From positions 452,112-516,111 of the forward strand of contig KZ627146.1 in assembly GCA_002917775.1 (NCBI GenBank): a stretch of 64,000 nucleotides of DNA, read 5' to 3'. The notes beneath the pieces were generated by a model. It was not told the origin of the DNA. It saw nothing but the letters and a program-made list of their open reading frames with translations, and made no database searches. The position numbers and the translations under genes are program-made. Shown in pieces: positions 23,775-34,310 of the stretch. This stretch comes from Glaciozyma antarctica PI12 (lineage: Eukaryota; Basidiomycota; Microbotryomycetes; Kriegeriales; Camptobasidiaceae). Each line of letters opens with the position of its first letter. Position 1 is the first letter of the stretch.

Positions 23775-24026
23775 TCACAAAAGCGAGTCCCACCCTCCTC
23801 CATTCTGCGCCTGCTGTCCCGCACCCGACCCAGTCGCCCCAAAGAGCTGCTTCTGCCGCGCCTGCGCAGCCAGCTCTCCCATCGTAAGCTTTGGTCCCGT
23901 CGCTCCCTGCTGCCCAGACGACGACGGCGTCGATGCCGCGCCTCCAAAGGACGAGAACAGGTCGGAGAAGTCGGATGCCGGCTTCGAGGCGGCGGGAGTG
24001 GGGGTGGTGCGGTAGGAGGCTGATTA
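23775..24026 (-). other. Open continuation of epsin behind an in-frame TAA
   Basis: The epsin frame meets TAA at 24026-24024, directly after the codons for QQQQSGSY. The same frame then stays open for 82 sense codons to TGA at 23777-23775. The continuation reads like the missing C-terminus: DFSDLFSSFGGAAS, then KLTMGELAAQARQKQLFG, ending NGGGWDSLL. This is like the GELAxQ...WG-type tails that I recall from fungal Ent3 proteins. No canonical GT donor in the right phase was found upstream for an intron ending at the nearby taatcag. The segment could be a read-through extension, part of an alternative transcript, or the result of a sequence error. Confidence 0.55.
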
Positions 24027-25736
24027 GTAGGAGCCTGATTGCTGCTGCTGCATAGGAGGGCGGGGTTGGGCCTGCATGGGCGCGTAGCCGGGGATCGCCT
24101 GCTGGTACGAAGGGCTGGCAGAGGCGGCGGGGGAAAGAGGAGCGGGGAGGGGCGGAACGGGGAGGGGCTTGGCCTTGAGCAGGTCAAAGACGTTCTGGTG
24201 AGCCGAGGGTGCGGCGGCGGCGGGAGTGGGTGCGGATTGGAAGTCGTCAAAGTCGTCTGGGCGCAGAGAAAGGAGCAAGTCAGTAAGAAGTGCTTGCGGA
24301 AATGAAGAGGGAGAGAGCTCACCCTCGGTGCTGGCAGCGGGAGCAGCAAAGCCACCAAACTGAGCCGGCGCCGGCGCCGACTGTTGCTCGTCGTCGTCAA
24401 AGTCGAACAAGTTGACCTCCGGTGCCTTGGGAGGTTCCGGCTTGGGTGTCGCAGGAGTGGGCTTTGAAGCCGTGCGGGAGGGGAGTGCCTTGTGCGACGA
24501 GCGGCTCTCGACGACGTCGTTGCCCCGGCGGTCGCCATCCTCCCAATCTCCCGCGTCGTACTCCTCGAAATCGGCAGCTCGACTGCTCGAATCCTGGAAG
24601 CTGGACGAGCGTCCTCCTCCTCCACTCCCACTGCCACTTCCTCCACCTATTCGAATCGCAGAAGTCAGCTTCACCCCCCATAACCCTCACGACCGAGACG
24701 CACCAGATGCCTCCGAGTAGGAGTGACTTCCAAACCCTCCGTATCGCGAGCCACTAGCCGACTGGAAGCTAGGTCCTCCCCCTCCTCCCGATCCATCGTT
24801 TCCGACTCCCGTGTACTTGTTGCGGTTCGCCTTGGCCTTGCGACGCTCTTGCCGCACCTTGTCCAGATCCGAAAGGAGCTCTGCAAGCTCACGAGACCGG
24901 TTACGCACTGCAGAACCGTCAGTCACGAACCCCAGGAGACGTTCCTCAGCTCAACGCACCGTTGATGCCCTGGTCCTTGCCGTTCTCGTCCGTGTAGTGG
25001 AAGTTGCGCAGGACCTTGATGAGACTCAAGTGAGTCCTCGCATCGTCAATAACGCGCTCCGAGCCGTTCTTGACGAGGTACCTGGAAGGTCGCGGGTCAG
25101 CTACATCTCGCGGCGGAGGTGAGGAGGGGACCCACTCGAGCAGGACGAGCGCCTTGTAGATCTGGCGCCATTGCCTCGCCTCCTTCTCCGTAAAGCGTCC
25201 GTAAATGGTGGGCATGATCTCGTTGAACAGCTGGCTGTGGAAGGAGGCGGGGTGAGCTGAGGGGGTCGGTCACGAACCAGCGTCCGGACTTACAAGTTGA
25301 ACGTGCTGGGTCAGAGTCCTAGGGTCAGCTCTGCCTTGACATACATCCTCTAGAATGGCACTCACTCTTGCGCAATCTCTTGCATCACCGTCGAGCTTGC
25401 TCCCCTGCGAGAACGTGTCGGCGACGGTTAGCGCTGCCACCTCCACCACGCTCCAAGCCACGCACCAAGCATCGTCGTTCGTCGCCTCCCTGACCTTGGT
25501 CTCGATCTCACTGAGGTTGAGCACCATCGCCTTGGCCTTGTTGACGGCGGACTGCAGGCCGGCGAGGGTTAGCTCGAGGCGAAGAGACGTGGGAGAGGAC
25601 GGCGCACCTTGACGTCGTACATGGTGATCTCGCTAGCTTGCTTAGTGAGCGACTCGACGGAGGACAGGATGAAGTCCACTGGGGCAGGAGGGGGTGTCAG
25701 TGCGGACGGAGGGGAGGGCGTTGGACGTGGCTCACT
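24024..25736 (-). CDS. ENT3: Epsin with ENTH domain, Ent3 type
   Basis: Clathrin/AP-1 adaptor acting between trans-Golgi and endosomes; the ENTH domain binds phosphoinositides. The initiator ATG is split by an intron: A at 25736, TG at 25678-25677; the upstream frame has a TAG and no ATG, so splicing creates the start. The ENTH domain reads MDFILSSVESLTKQASEITM, YDVKAGLQSAVNKAKAMVL, NLSEIETKVREATNDDAWGA, YGRFTEKEARQWRQIYKALV, YLVKNGSERVIDDARTHLSL and LRNFHYTDENGKDQGINVR. After it come charged and Gly/Ser-rich linkers with acidic DLFDFDDDEQQ-like and DDFDDFQSAP motifs that should bind adaptor ears, and a Pro/Gln-rich tail. The first stop is at 24024, but see the continuation below it. Confidence 0.9.
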
Positions 25737-26072
25737 CTTGGAGGGGAACGCGACGGCGTGCAAGTTGGAGTGTTTCTAGAGGGAGACTGAGCGTGCTGTA
25801 CTTGTTCCTGAAGCACGAGAGCACGGGGGAGGAGAGGTGAGGAGATGGAAGGAGGAAGAGCACCAAGACCGTCTCGCGGGCGAACAGCTTCGCGCTCTCG
25901 ATCAGCCTGGCCAACTTCGCTCTCGATATCCTCAAGCTCTCTCTTCGCCAGATCCTCGCACGAGTACGGCAGCCTGTTAAACTTGCCAATCTTCCGAAAC
26001 GCTCCCCAATCCCATTGCTCAAAAGTCCTTGTTCCCTCGTCCCCCTCGCCCCGTCTAACCGACTGCCCAACT
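25737..26072. other. Intergenic, epsin 5' region and GDH2 3' region
   Basis: This stretch carries the epsin untranslated first exon and promoter and the GDH2 3' UTR. A minus-strand frame stays open across it but has no start or motif of its own. Confidence 0.5.
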
Positions 26073-29000
26073 CTACTGCTGGTGAAGCGCCGTGAGGAAG
26101 TTGTAGAAGTCTACGCTCGTCGCCTGCAGTCCGTACTTGTAGATGTAACGCTATACGAATCCTCATCAGCCCAGCTCGAACGAACGCAACGAAAGGAGGA
26201 CTCACCGAAGCGACGTAAGACGCAAAGACGGAAAGAGCGTACGAAGCCGGGAGGCGCTGCATGAGCTTCTCAAGCCCGACCTCGGCGAGCAAAGTCGGAG
26301 GAACAGCGCGCGCGATAACGTGCTTCCGTAGCTCGAGGTCCTCGTACAGCGAACTCTCCTCGAGCGAGTTCTGGAGCTCGATGAGCCGGAGCGAGAGTTG
26401 GTCCGAGAGGATCGTGAAGGCGCGGCCGGTGCGCTCGTGTTCTTGCCAGATCGTTTTGAACTAGTGAGGAGGGGTCAGTAGGAGCGAGGGAGCGAGCGAG
26501 GGGGGAGCGTACCTCGGCAGTAGCGTTGGCGGAGATGACACGCTGGATATCGCGAGTGTAGTTGAGGTAGAAGTCGCTGAACGAGTCTACAGGGACAGCG
26601 CTCAGCATCGAACGAAAGGGAGACAGAAAGGAGACTCACTGTCGCCCTTGGGAGAAGTCATGAGCTCGATGAACTCCTCGTCGCTGAGACCCATGCCGGC
26701 GAGAACCTCCAACGACGAACTGGTAACTCCACCCTTGTTGGAACTCGAATCGCGGTAGCTGCGCGCAAATGTCGTCAGTGAAGGCTCGAAATCGAAGCGA
26801 AGGAACGCACAGGATGACACCCTTCTTCTCGAGCGCAAGGCGAGCGGGTTGAGTGACAAAGAGGTTGGCACCCTCGACGAGGTACTTGAAGTTGGTAACT
26901 CCCTCGGCGTCCCAGAGCTTGGAAACGTTGGTAACGTTGACCGACTCGGGACGTCCTCCGCAAGGCACGAGGATATCGGCCTTGTAGCGGAAGTGAGCAC
27001 CGTTGCGGAAGTCGGTTCCGTCCGCGACGACTTCTCCAGCTGCACGAGACGATGAGTGACGTCGAACGAGGTGAGGAGGAGAGACGAACAAGGAAGGACG
27101 AGGTCGCGGTCGTCGACGAGAACGCGGTAACCGTCCTTGCTGAGCTTGCTGAGGTCAAAGTTGGAGATGGTCGTCCTGAGCTTGGCGAGGCGGATGAGCT
27201 CGGCGCGGTCAAGTCCAACAGGGTCGTGAATCGTTCCCGAACCGTCGATGATCCTGCGCGGGGTCAGAATAGAACGCTGGAACGAGGTCGATGTGCGACG
27301 TACGTGATGGTCTTGTCCTTGCTGAGGAGAATCTCGTCTGCGAGGTCATCGTCAGTTGAGCTCCGTTCAGGGCAAACGAGGAAGGACGCACTGGATCCGA
27401 GATCCCCATCAGGGCCACCAGTCTGAACCTTGGTCACCTCCTCCTCCTTGAGGCCGAGCTGGCGGTAGATTCCAGTCGTGTAAGCGCGAACCGACAGGGA
27501 AGTCATTCCGAAGCTGCAGACGGGCGTTAGTCGAAGCGCGCCAGCGAGGACAGGAGAGGACGCACGCGTCGTGAGGGATTCCACCGTGAGTCGAGGCCGT
27601 CTTGCCCGTCGAGAACGACTTCCACCAGGGAGCACCGCGGCTGCGAGCGTGGGCTGAGAAGAGAGCGGCGAATCAGTATGCTGTATGCTTCGCTGTCGTA
27701 GCTGCGAAAGGGCAACGCACTAGCAGCCCAGTCCATCATCTCGGCGGTTCCCTCATCAGGTCCAAGGAAGAGCTGCGAGCGCAAAGGTCAGCCTCGCACA
27801 CCAGTCTGGAAAGGGAGCGAGACTCACAATCTCCTCCTTCTTGTAAAGATCCACGATGGACTCCTTGATGCCGGGCGTGCGACCAGGGATGAGGAGGTCG
27901 ATAATCGAGTCGACGTACTTCTCGAACGCTTGACGAGGAGAGGCTCCGAGATCAGGGAGGATGACACCCTTGCTTCCGCCTTCAGGGATATCCTAGCGTA
28001 GGGAGGTCGTCAGCGAGCTGGCACTACCCACGGCAAGAGCGAACGACGGACCTTGTTCTTGAGCGCCTGAGTCGAAGCGAGTCCGTAGTTCTCGTCAAAG
28101 AGAGCACGAGCGTTGATGCTGTACGCCTCGCGGTTCCTTGATGAGACGATACGGATACCTCCACGAGCGACGTCCTTGAAACGAAGGTGGAAGCCGCGGA
28201 ACTCGTTGCCGACGACCATGAAGAGGCCGTAAGCGGGGAGAGGGTACTCGGAGGCGGGGAGGAAGGCGGGGTCGAGGCGGTAGGAGATGGCGACCTTGGT
28301 GGGGCTGCGAGGTGGGTGAGCTTCCGTTCGCGCGAAGTGGACGAATCGAAACTCGCGTAAAGAAGTTGGTCTTGAGAATGGCCTTGTTGAAGGTGATGAA
28401 GGACTCGAGGATCTGAGCATCGTGCTTGTTCAGGACAGTCTTCTTGATCTTGTCGAGGAGCTCTTCGTTGGTGAGAACGGCTCCGGTCTTGAGGCGAGCG
28501 TAGGAGAGCGTAGGCCTGCGTAACGGCGTCAGGAATGCGCGCGACGTTAAAAGCGACTTAGAAGAACGCGTACATGATCTGGTTGGGCGTGTGAACGCTG
28601 TAGTAGTGGGTCATCGCGAAGGAGATGTAAAGGAGGCGAATCTGCGAATACCGCCGTCAGCAACGTCAAAAGCCGCACGCTGGAGAAGGACGCACGATCT
28701 CAGGGTAGCTCTGGAGAACCTCGAGGATCGAAGCGCGGGTGAACGTCTCCTGACGGAAGCGAGCCCTGATGTCGGAGAGAACAGCGGCCTGCGCAGTGTC
28801 CTCCTCGTTGAGGAGGTCCTTGAGCGCAGCGTACGCAGGACCGAGACGGTTAAGGAAGTGCTGAGCGAAGATCCATCCCGAGTACGCGTAGGCGGCCTCT
28901 TGCACGCTGAGCTTGGAGGTGGGGCAGAAGAGAGGGTTGTTTGGGAGGACGTCTGGTGCGAAGGCGGGGTCAGAGGCGGAACGGGTTTCGAGTCAAGTGA

Positions 29001-30409
29001 CGACAACGTACAGATAAGAGAGGTCTCCTTGATGATCTGGAGGATGCTGGCCTCGACGGGAGGTCCGGCAAGAGGGTGAAGGTAGATGCAGATGATCGTA
29101 ATTCCGTTGGCGAACGACTCGACGTATTTGCGCGTGCTGTAGAAGTTATACGAGTCTGCAATATTCGACGAGTTAGCCAGCTGCACACAGTAACAACACT
29201 GAGAGGTGCTTACGGTAAAGGTCGGAAAGCGCAGAGAAGAACGACTTGGTTCCTCCAGCCTTGTAGCCGATAACGACGCGGCGTTCGCGAGATCCCTCGA
29301 CCTCGTAGGCGGTGACGACGGGTCCCATCCTGTGTCATGCATCAGCTCCAAGCTCTCCTGTACACTTGCATAGAACACGAACCTCTGGAGAGCCTCCTGC
29401 ATGATGTCGGAGTAGATCTGGAGCGTCTCGGGAGTCGCCTTCTCGAGGAACGTCTTGTCGGCGATCGCACGAATGTCGACGGGAGCTTTGGGGTCGACAG
29501 GACCGGGAGGCGTAGCGAAGTTGCACTTGGAGAGGAAGTAGCAACGGAGCTGCTGAACGGTCGAGTTGGCGGTCGGGTTGGCGTTGCCAGGAGCGCGGTA
29601 CGACTCGAGGCGCCATGCGCTCGTTGGGTTGGACGCATCGAGGTACTTGGCGTCGATGAGCTGCTCGTACTGAGGTCCCTCGGCCAAGCTGACTCCAGGA
29701 GGAGACGTGAAGATAAAGACGGCGGAGGTCTGCGAGTGGGCGTCAGGACTCGAGAGGTATCGATAGAAACGTGCGGAGGGCAGCTTACCTCGGTCTCCTT
29801 CTGGAGCTTGATCTCTAGGTACTCCTGGTGGTTGCTCGCCGCACTGATCTTGGCTCCGTAGAGGGAGGTGATGTAGTCGGCGATCGTCTCGACTGATTCG
29901 AGCTGGAAGAGCCCGTCGTCGATCCCAAGAGACGAGTAGAACCATGCAACCTCGGACTGTGCGAGTAGACGTACGGAAGGAGGGAGGAATGAAGGAAAAG
30001 TGAGAAGAGTCAGTTCGGAAGAGCCGAGGTCGAGAAGGAGGGGGTCACAAGCTTACCTTGATGAGAGGCTCAGGGATAAAGCCGTCTGCTGCGATGAGCT
30101 CCTCGACCTGTCAAGTAGAGCATAGGTCAGCTTATGCGCGCGCCTTGAATGAGCTGCTTCGAGGCGGTCAAGGTGCAAGAACACGTCAACTCCAAACGAG
30201 CGCGAGCTGTTGGGCGAGCACAGGGACGCAGAGGGAGGAACGATAGAGCTCACCTTGGCTGCCTGAGCTGCCTTTCCAGCGAACGCGAGGACAGTGTAGC
30301 CCGTGTCCTCGGCTGAGATCCTAGGGTGAGGAGAAGCAGCTCCAGCAGGACTGGACCCAGGAGGGAAGAGGTGGCTCAGGCTGGGAGATTCGAAGTTGGT
30401 GGGCGACAT
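26073..30409 (-). CDS. GDH2: NAD-specific glutamate dehydrogenase, large type
   Basis: Oxidises glutamate to 2-oxoglutarate and ammonia with NAD+, a catabolic role, of the large (about 115 kDa) S. cerevisiae Gdh2 type. Starts MSPTNFESPSLSHLFPPGSS at 30409. The long N-terminal regulatory region includes PGVSLAEGPQYEQLIDAKYL and YHYNFYSTRKYVESFANG. The catalytic half shows FRGFHLRFKDVARGGIRIVS, NYGLASTQALKNKDIPEGGS and KGVILPDLGASPRQAFEKYV, then IDLLIPGRTPGIKESIVDLY, FLGPDEGTAEMMDWAASHAR, KTASTHGGIPHDAFGMTSLS and LVPCGGRPESVNVTNVSKLW. It ends near VDFYNFLTALHQQ at 26073. More than ten introns break the gene. The length is about 1,030 residues, as in yeast. Confidence 0.95.
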
Positions 30410-30839
30410 TGCTGCGCTGGTGGTTGCTGTGCTTGGGGGTTAAGGGTTCCACGGCGGTAGACGACGAGGAGAGTATAGTAGAAGGAAGAGAAGGAGCTCC
30501 GACGGCATCTTTTTTTGTCTTCCCCTCCAGATTCAGCCAAACCCCCCAGGTGACCCCAGCCCAGCGTCGGCGGGCTACCGACCGCGCTCCGGCCCATTTG
30601 AAATGCCTGTAAGCTAGAGCCAAACGACTCGTCAGCAAAGCCTGTCTTGCCATTCGAGCCTGGTCAGCTTGGGTCAGCGGGCGCAAGGCCAGGCGCGCGC
30701 TTCTCGAATCTCTCCCGCCCAATTCCCGCCCTATGTACTTCCGCCCCTCCTTCTCCAGCCGCTGGTCGTCAAGGTGTCGTTACAGAAGAGGAAGGGACTA
30801 TGCGGCGAAAAAGAACTATAAAAGAAGAGGGGAAGATAT
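30410..30839. other. Intergenic, GDH2 promoter and FZO1 3' region
   Basis: A 430-base gap between two minus-strand genes. It holds the GDH2 promoter; no gene seen. Confidence 0.5.
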
Positions 30840-33800
30840 CTACAAAACGACCCCCTCGACGTGCTCCGTCTCCTCGCCGACCTGCTTCACAAACCCTCCC
30901 AACCAACTAAGCGCCCCCTCCGCCTTGCCCACCGTCGCCTCCACTTCCTTCCGCTCGTTCACGCTCTTCTCCAACGCCGCCCTGAAGCGCTCACGGAGGT
31001 CCCACCCGGCGAGACGGAGGACTTTGCGAGTCTCGCGTGCGATGCGGTCGGAATGAGCATAGGAGAGAGAAGGTCGGATTAGAGGAGGGGGTGAGATATG
31101 AGAGAAGGGTGGATTCGAGCTTGCGACCGATGTTGCGGGGGATGGCGCGGGGGAGGTCGATAACGACGTAGATGGCGAGTCCGACGGCTGCCAAACAAAG
31201 TCAGCTCGAGTACACGAACGACGAAGAGAAACGAACGCACTAAGAACACCGATAACGGGGGCGGCCCACTGCCTCGCCTGCTTGCTGCCGAGGACATCAA
31301 AGACGCGAGCAATCGACTCGACAGTCCCCTTGACGCCAACGAGGCGAGATCCAATCATGCCAATGCTCCCCAATCCAAGCGACAAGACCGCCGTCGTCTC
31401 GAGCGCGTCGTCCTCGACTCCCTTGGGCTTGAGACTCTTGCCCGTCGCGTAGATCCGCTCGAGGTCAAACAAGTCAAGGAACGACACCTCGAAATCGCTG
31501 GCCGACCATCCAGCGCCCAGTCCCGCCGCACCGAGTCCCAACCCCGTGCTCGCGCCCCTCGCAGCGAGCTTCCCGACTCCACGACGACGCTTGGCGAACA
31601 TGACTTCGGGGCGGAAAACGCGCTCGTTCTTCTCCTTCTCCTCACCGGGGAGGAACTTGTCCCCGAGGTCCGTCATGACCTTCTTGACTCCTTCGACCGT
31701 CTGCCCTCGCGCGTTGTCCTCTGCCGAACGAACCTCCGCCTCGAGCGCACGCACGAGAGTCTTCTTGACGTCCGACGCCCAGGTCCAGATGCCCAGCACA
31801 CCGGGGTACGGCGGGAGGGTGGTAGGAGCCTCGATCGACTCGACGCCCTCGTAGACTGGTCGAGCGTCGTCCTCCTCGAGAGGCGGGACGACCTGACCCT
31901 CGGAGACGAAGCCGAGCGCTCGATCGAGTCGACTCCAAGCGCTCGAGCGAACACTCTCGACGACCGTCTCCTCGACCTTGTCGACACCTTCCTCGACCTG
32001 ATCGCGCTGCGCCGCGAGACGCTCGTGAATGGGCTTGACACGCTCGAGCTGGCGAAGAGCCTCGGCGAGCTCCGTGTCGGCGGCGATGACGTTCGCGTCG
32101 GCGAGAGTAGAGAGGTCGGAGAGGAGGTTGAGGAGGTAGTGCTTGGCTGGTGCGAGCTTGGACTTGGAGCGCTTGAGAAGGACGAACGAGCGAAGGGATT
32201 GCTCGAGGTGGTCGAACGAGCTGGCGACTTCGACGTTCTCCGCTCCTTCCTCGTCCATGACCTCGGCCGCGTCGACAAAGTGGACGAGCTCGCTGCGCGC
32301 TTCCCACGTTGCGGGAGAGAGCTGCTTGATCTGCTCGCCGACGACGCGCATGCACCTCGCCTTGTCCTTGATCGCCGCCCACTTGTTGACGACGATAAAG
32401 ACGTACGCCTTTTCCCTACTCGCGTTCCAGAGAAACTCCTTCGCCGAGAGCGTAAAGTGGTTCTCCGCCGAAACGACAAAGACGATCACGTCAATCTCGG
32501 ACTGGCGAGCGAAGAGGGCGGTCGTGGAGAGGGTGTCGCGGTTGAGTCCGGGAGCGTCGATGAGGGAGATGGAGACGAGGCCGTTCTTGATGAAGGAGGG
32601 GTTTGGCTCGTCGTCCTTGACTGAGGCACGAGCGTCCGTCACGTACGCCTTGATGAGCTGGTACGTATCTCCGGTATCCTGGACGTCCTGGACCTGGTCG
32701 AGCGTGAAGAGGTCGAACGTCTCCTTCTTCGCCGGTTCGTAGGTCTCGACATCCTTGATCGCGTGAATCTCCTCCTTGCCCTCGTTGTAGCTCGCCGCAT
32801 CGAGCACCTCGCAGAAGACGGTCGTGCAAGGCTGCTGGTCCGAGGGCATGACGTCCCGACGAAGGATGGCGTTGACAAGAGTCGACTTGCCGGCGTTGAG
32901 ATCGCCCGTGACGAGGATCCTGGACGAGGTGTCGATAACGCGGGCGCGGAGGGACGAGATGTGGGCGAGGGAGGTGGTGAGACGGCGGGATTAGGAGTAG
33001 GGAGAGGGTGGCAAGGGAGAGGGAGGGGAGGAGAGCCGGGAGGGAGGTGGTGGGAGCGGTAGGGTGGCCGAGCTTCAAGTCGAGGGAGAGGATCGAGAGG
33101 GGATGGGGAGGGGCGACCATGGCTGGGACCGCGGTCGACTTGGTGAGCGTCTCGGCGGTCGTGAATGCCCTCTCGCCGAGATGAGGACGCCTGCTGCTTG
33201 CTCCATCCGTCTCTTCGCCCTTGGACGAGTCATCCGTGCAGTTAGAGTTGCTGCGGCGGTGGGCGGATCGGGAGCGGGGCGAAGAGGGGGTGGAGTTGGT
33301 GCGAGTGGGAGTGCCTGCGATGCCGAGCTGGTGAGGGTAGTGAATCGTCCCTGCGAGTATCGAAGGTGTCAGTGCAGCTCCTGGTGTCTTCAACGGGGCT
33401 GAAGGGAGAAGGCGAAGTCGTGGGAAGGATAGGTCAACAAGCGGAAGCAGTCGACCCAGCAGCCTTCCCTCCGCCAGTGCCACCAATTCCACCCAAGCAG
33501 ACTCCTTATAGTGCCCGCATAACTCGAGAAGAGCCTCACATTTCTCCTGGTTGAACGCCTGAAGTCCCTTGACGAGGGTCGAGGTCGAGTCGAGCGCCGA
33601 GACGAGCCTGCAACACCAGCCGATTCCACTCAGCTCCCGCGCACTCGTACCCATCCCCAAAGACAACACTCACGTCTCCCTGTTCTCGCCAAACGTCTTG
33701 CTGCTCGAGCCCATTTCGTGCTTGGCCAGATCGGCCTCGCCACTTGCGCCGAAGACGGAAGCGCTGCGCGACAGGGCGGGAGAGGTGAAGGCGCTCTCCT

Positions 33801-33900
33801 TGACGGACGGAGAGGTCGGTACGGAGGCGGCGACGGCGTGGAAGGGGAACTCGGAGGTCGAGGGGGACTTGGCGAGGGGAGGGAGTTGTTGGGCGAGCAT
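30840..33900 (-). CDS. FZO1: Mitofusin FZO1, mitochondrial outer-membrane fusion GTPase
   Basis: Dynamin-like GTPase driving outer-membrane fusion. Likely start 33900 (MLAQQLPPLAKSP). An intron joins FNQEK to WTIHYPHQL. The upstream block LSILSLDLKLG is followed by the G1 region: LRARVIDTSSRILVTGDLNA and GKST, then SDQQPCTTVFCEVLDA, SLIDAPGLNRD (G3) and FIVVNKW (G4). Then come a helical bundle, FLPGEEKEKNERVFRPEVMF, and the membrane anchor VGLAIYVVIDLPRAIPRNI. The tail YAHSDRIARETRKVLRL aligns with yeast YIHLNAQRTSNEVRDVLRV. Twice the conserved reading continues in the +1 frame: near 32993-32985, behind a TAA in the downstream frame, and between about 31110 and 31060. No AG acceptor lies between 33071 and 32921. 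Both breaks could be recoding, real lesions or sequence errors; the rest is well preserved. Confidence 0.85.
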
Positions 33901-34310
33901 CGGGGCCTCTTCGGAGGAAGTCGTTGTCAGGCCGGGGGTGGCGCTCGAGTGGCTAGGTGTGGTGGCGGTCTGCGTGTTGTTCAGTAGCGCGTGCCGGGGG
34001 GCTGGGTGTGAGGGAAGATGGGGGGGAGAGAAAAAGAGATTTGGGCAAATCGCGACTCCTTCACTCTTAACTCGGCGGCAGCAGCGAGACCGCAACGAGA
34101 CAGGATGCTCTCTCTTGGCCACTCGCACACACGAGGGTAAACTTGAGGAAATTCGCAACTAGTGGGGGAGACGCGGCGATACACTAGCAGTCACAAAATG
34201 CGCCTCGACTTCCTCTCTGGACTGCACGCGACCAGGCCGTTCAGCAGGCGTTCGAACCAGGTCGAGAGATAAAAGACACACCTCGTAGCCACATGGAAGG
34301 TCGGCCGTAT
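33901..34310. other. Intergenic, FZO1 5' region and NOT2 3' region
   Basis: A 410-base gap. The FZO1 frame stays open upstream of 33900 with a Ser/Thr-rich stretch (TQTATTPSHSS), so the FZO1 start may lie further upstream or behind a 5' intron. Otherwise nothing seen. Confidence 0.45.

Noticed and set aside
25732-26292. Minus-strand frame between epsin and GDH2
   Set aside because: The first part is the last GDH2 exon in frame and the remainder is its intron and 3' UTR; no independent gene.
32920-32983. A normal intron explaining the first FZO1 frame break
   Set aside because: The pair gtctca...tccag restores the frame but lacks a branch site and removes the conserved LAHISSLRARVIDTSS block, so I kept it only as an exitron-like alternative.
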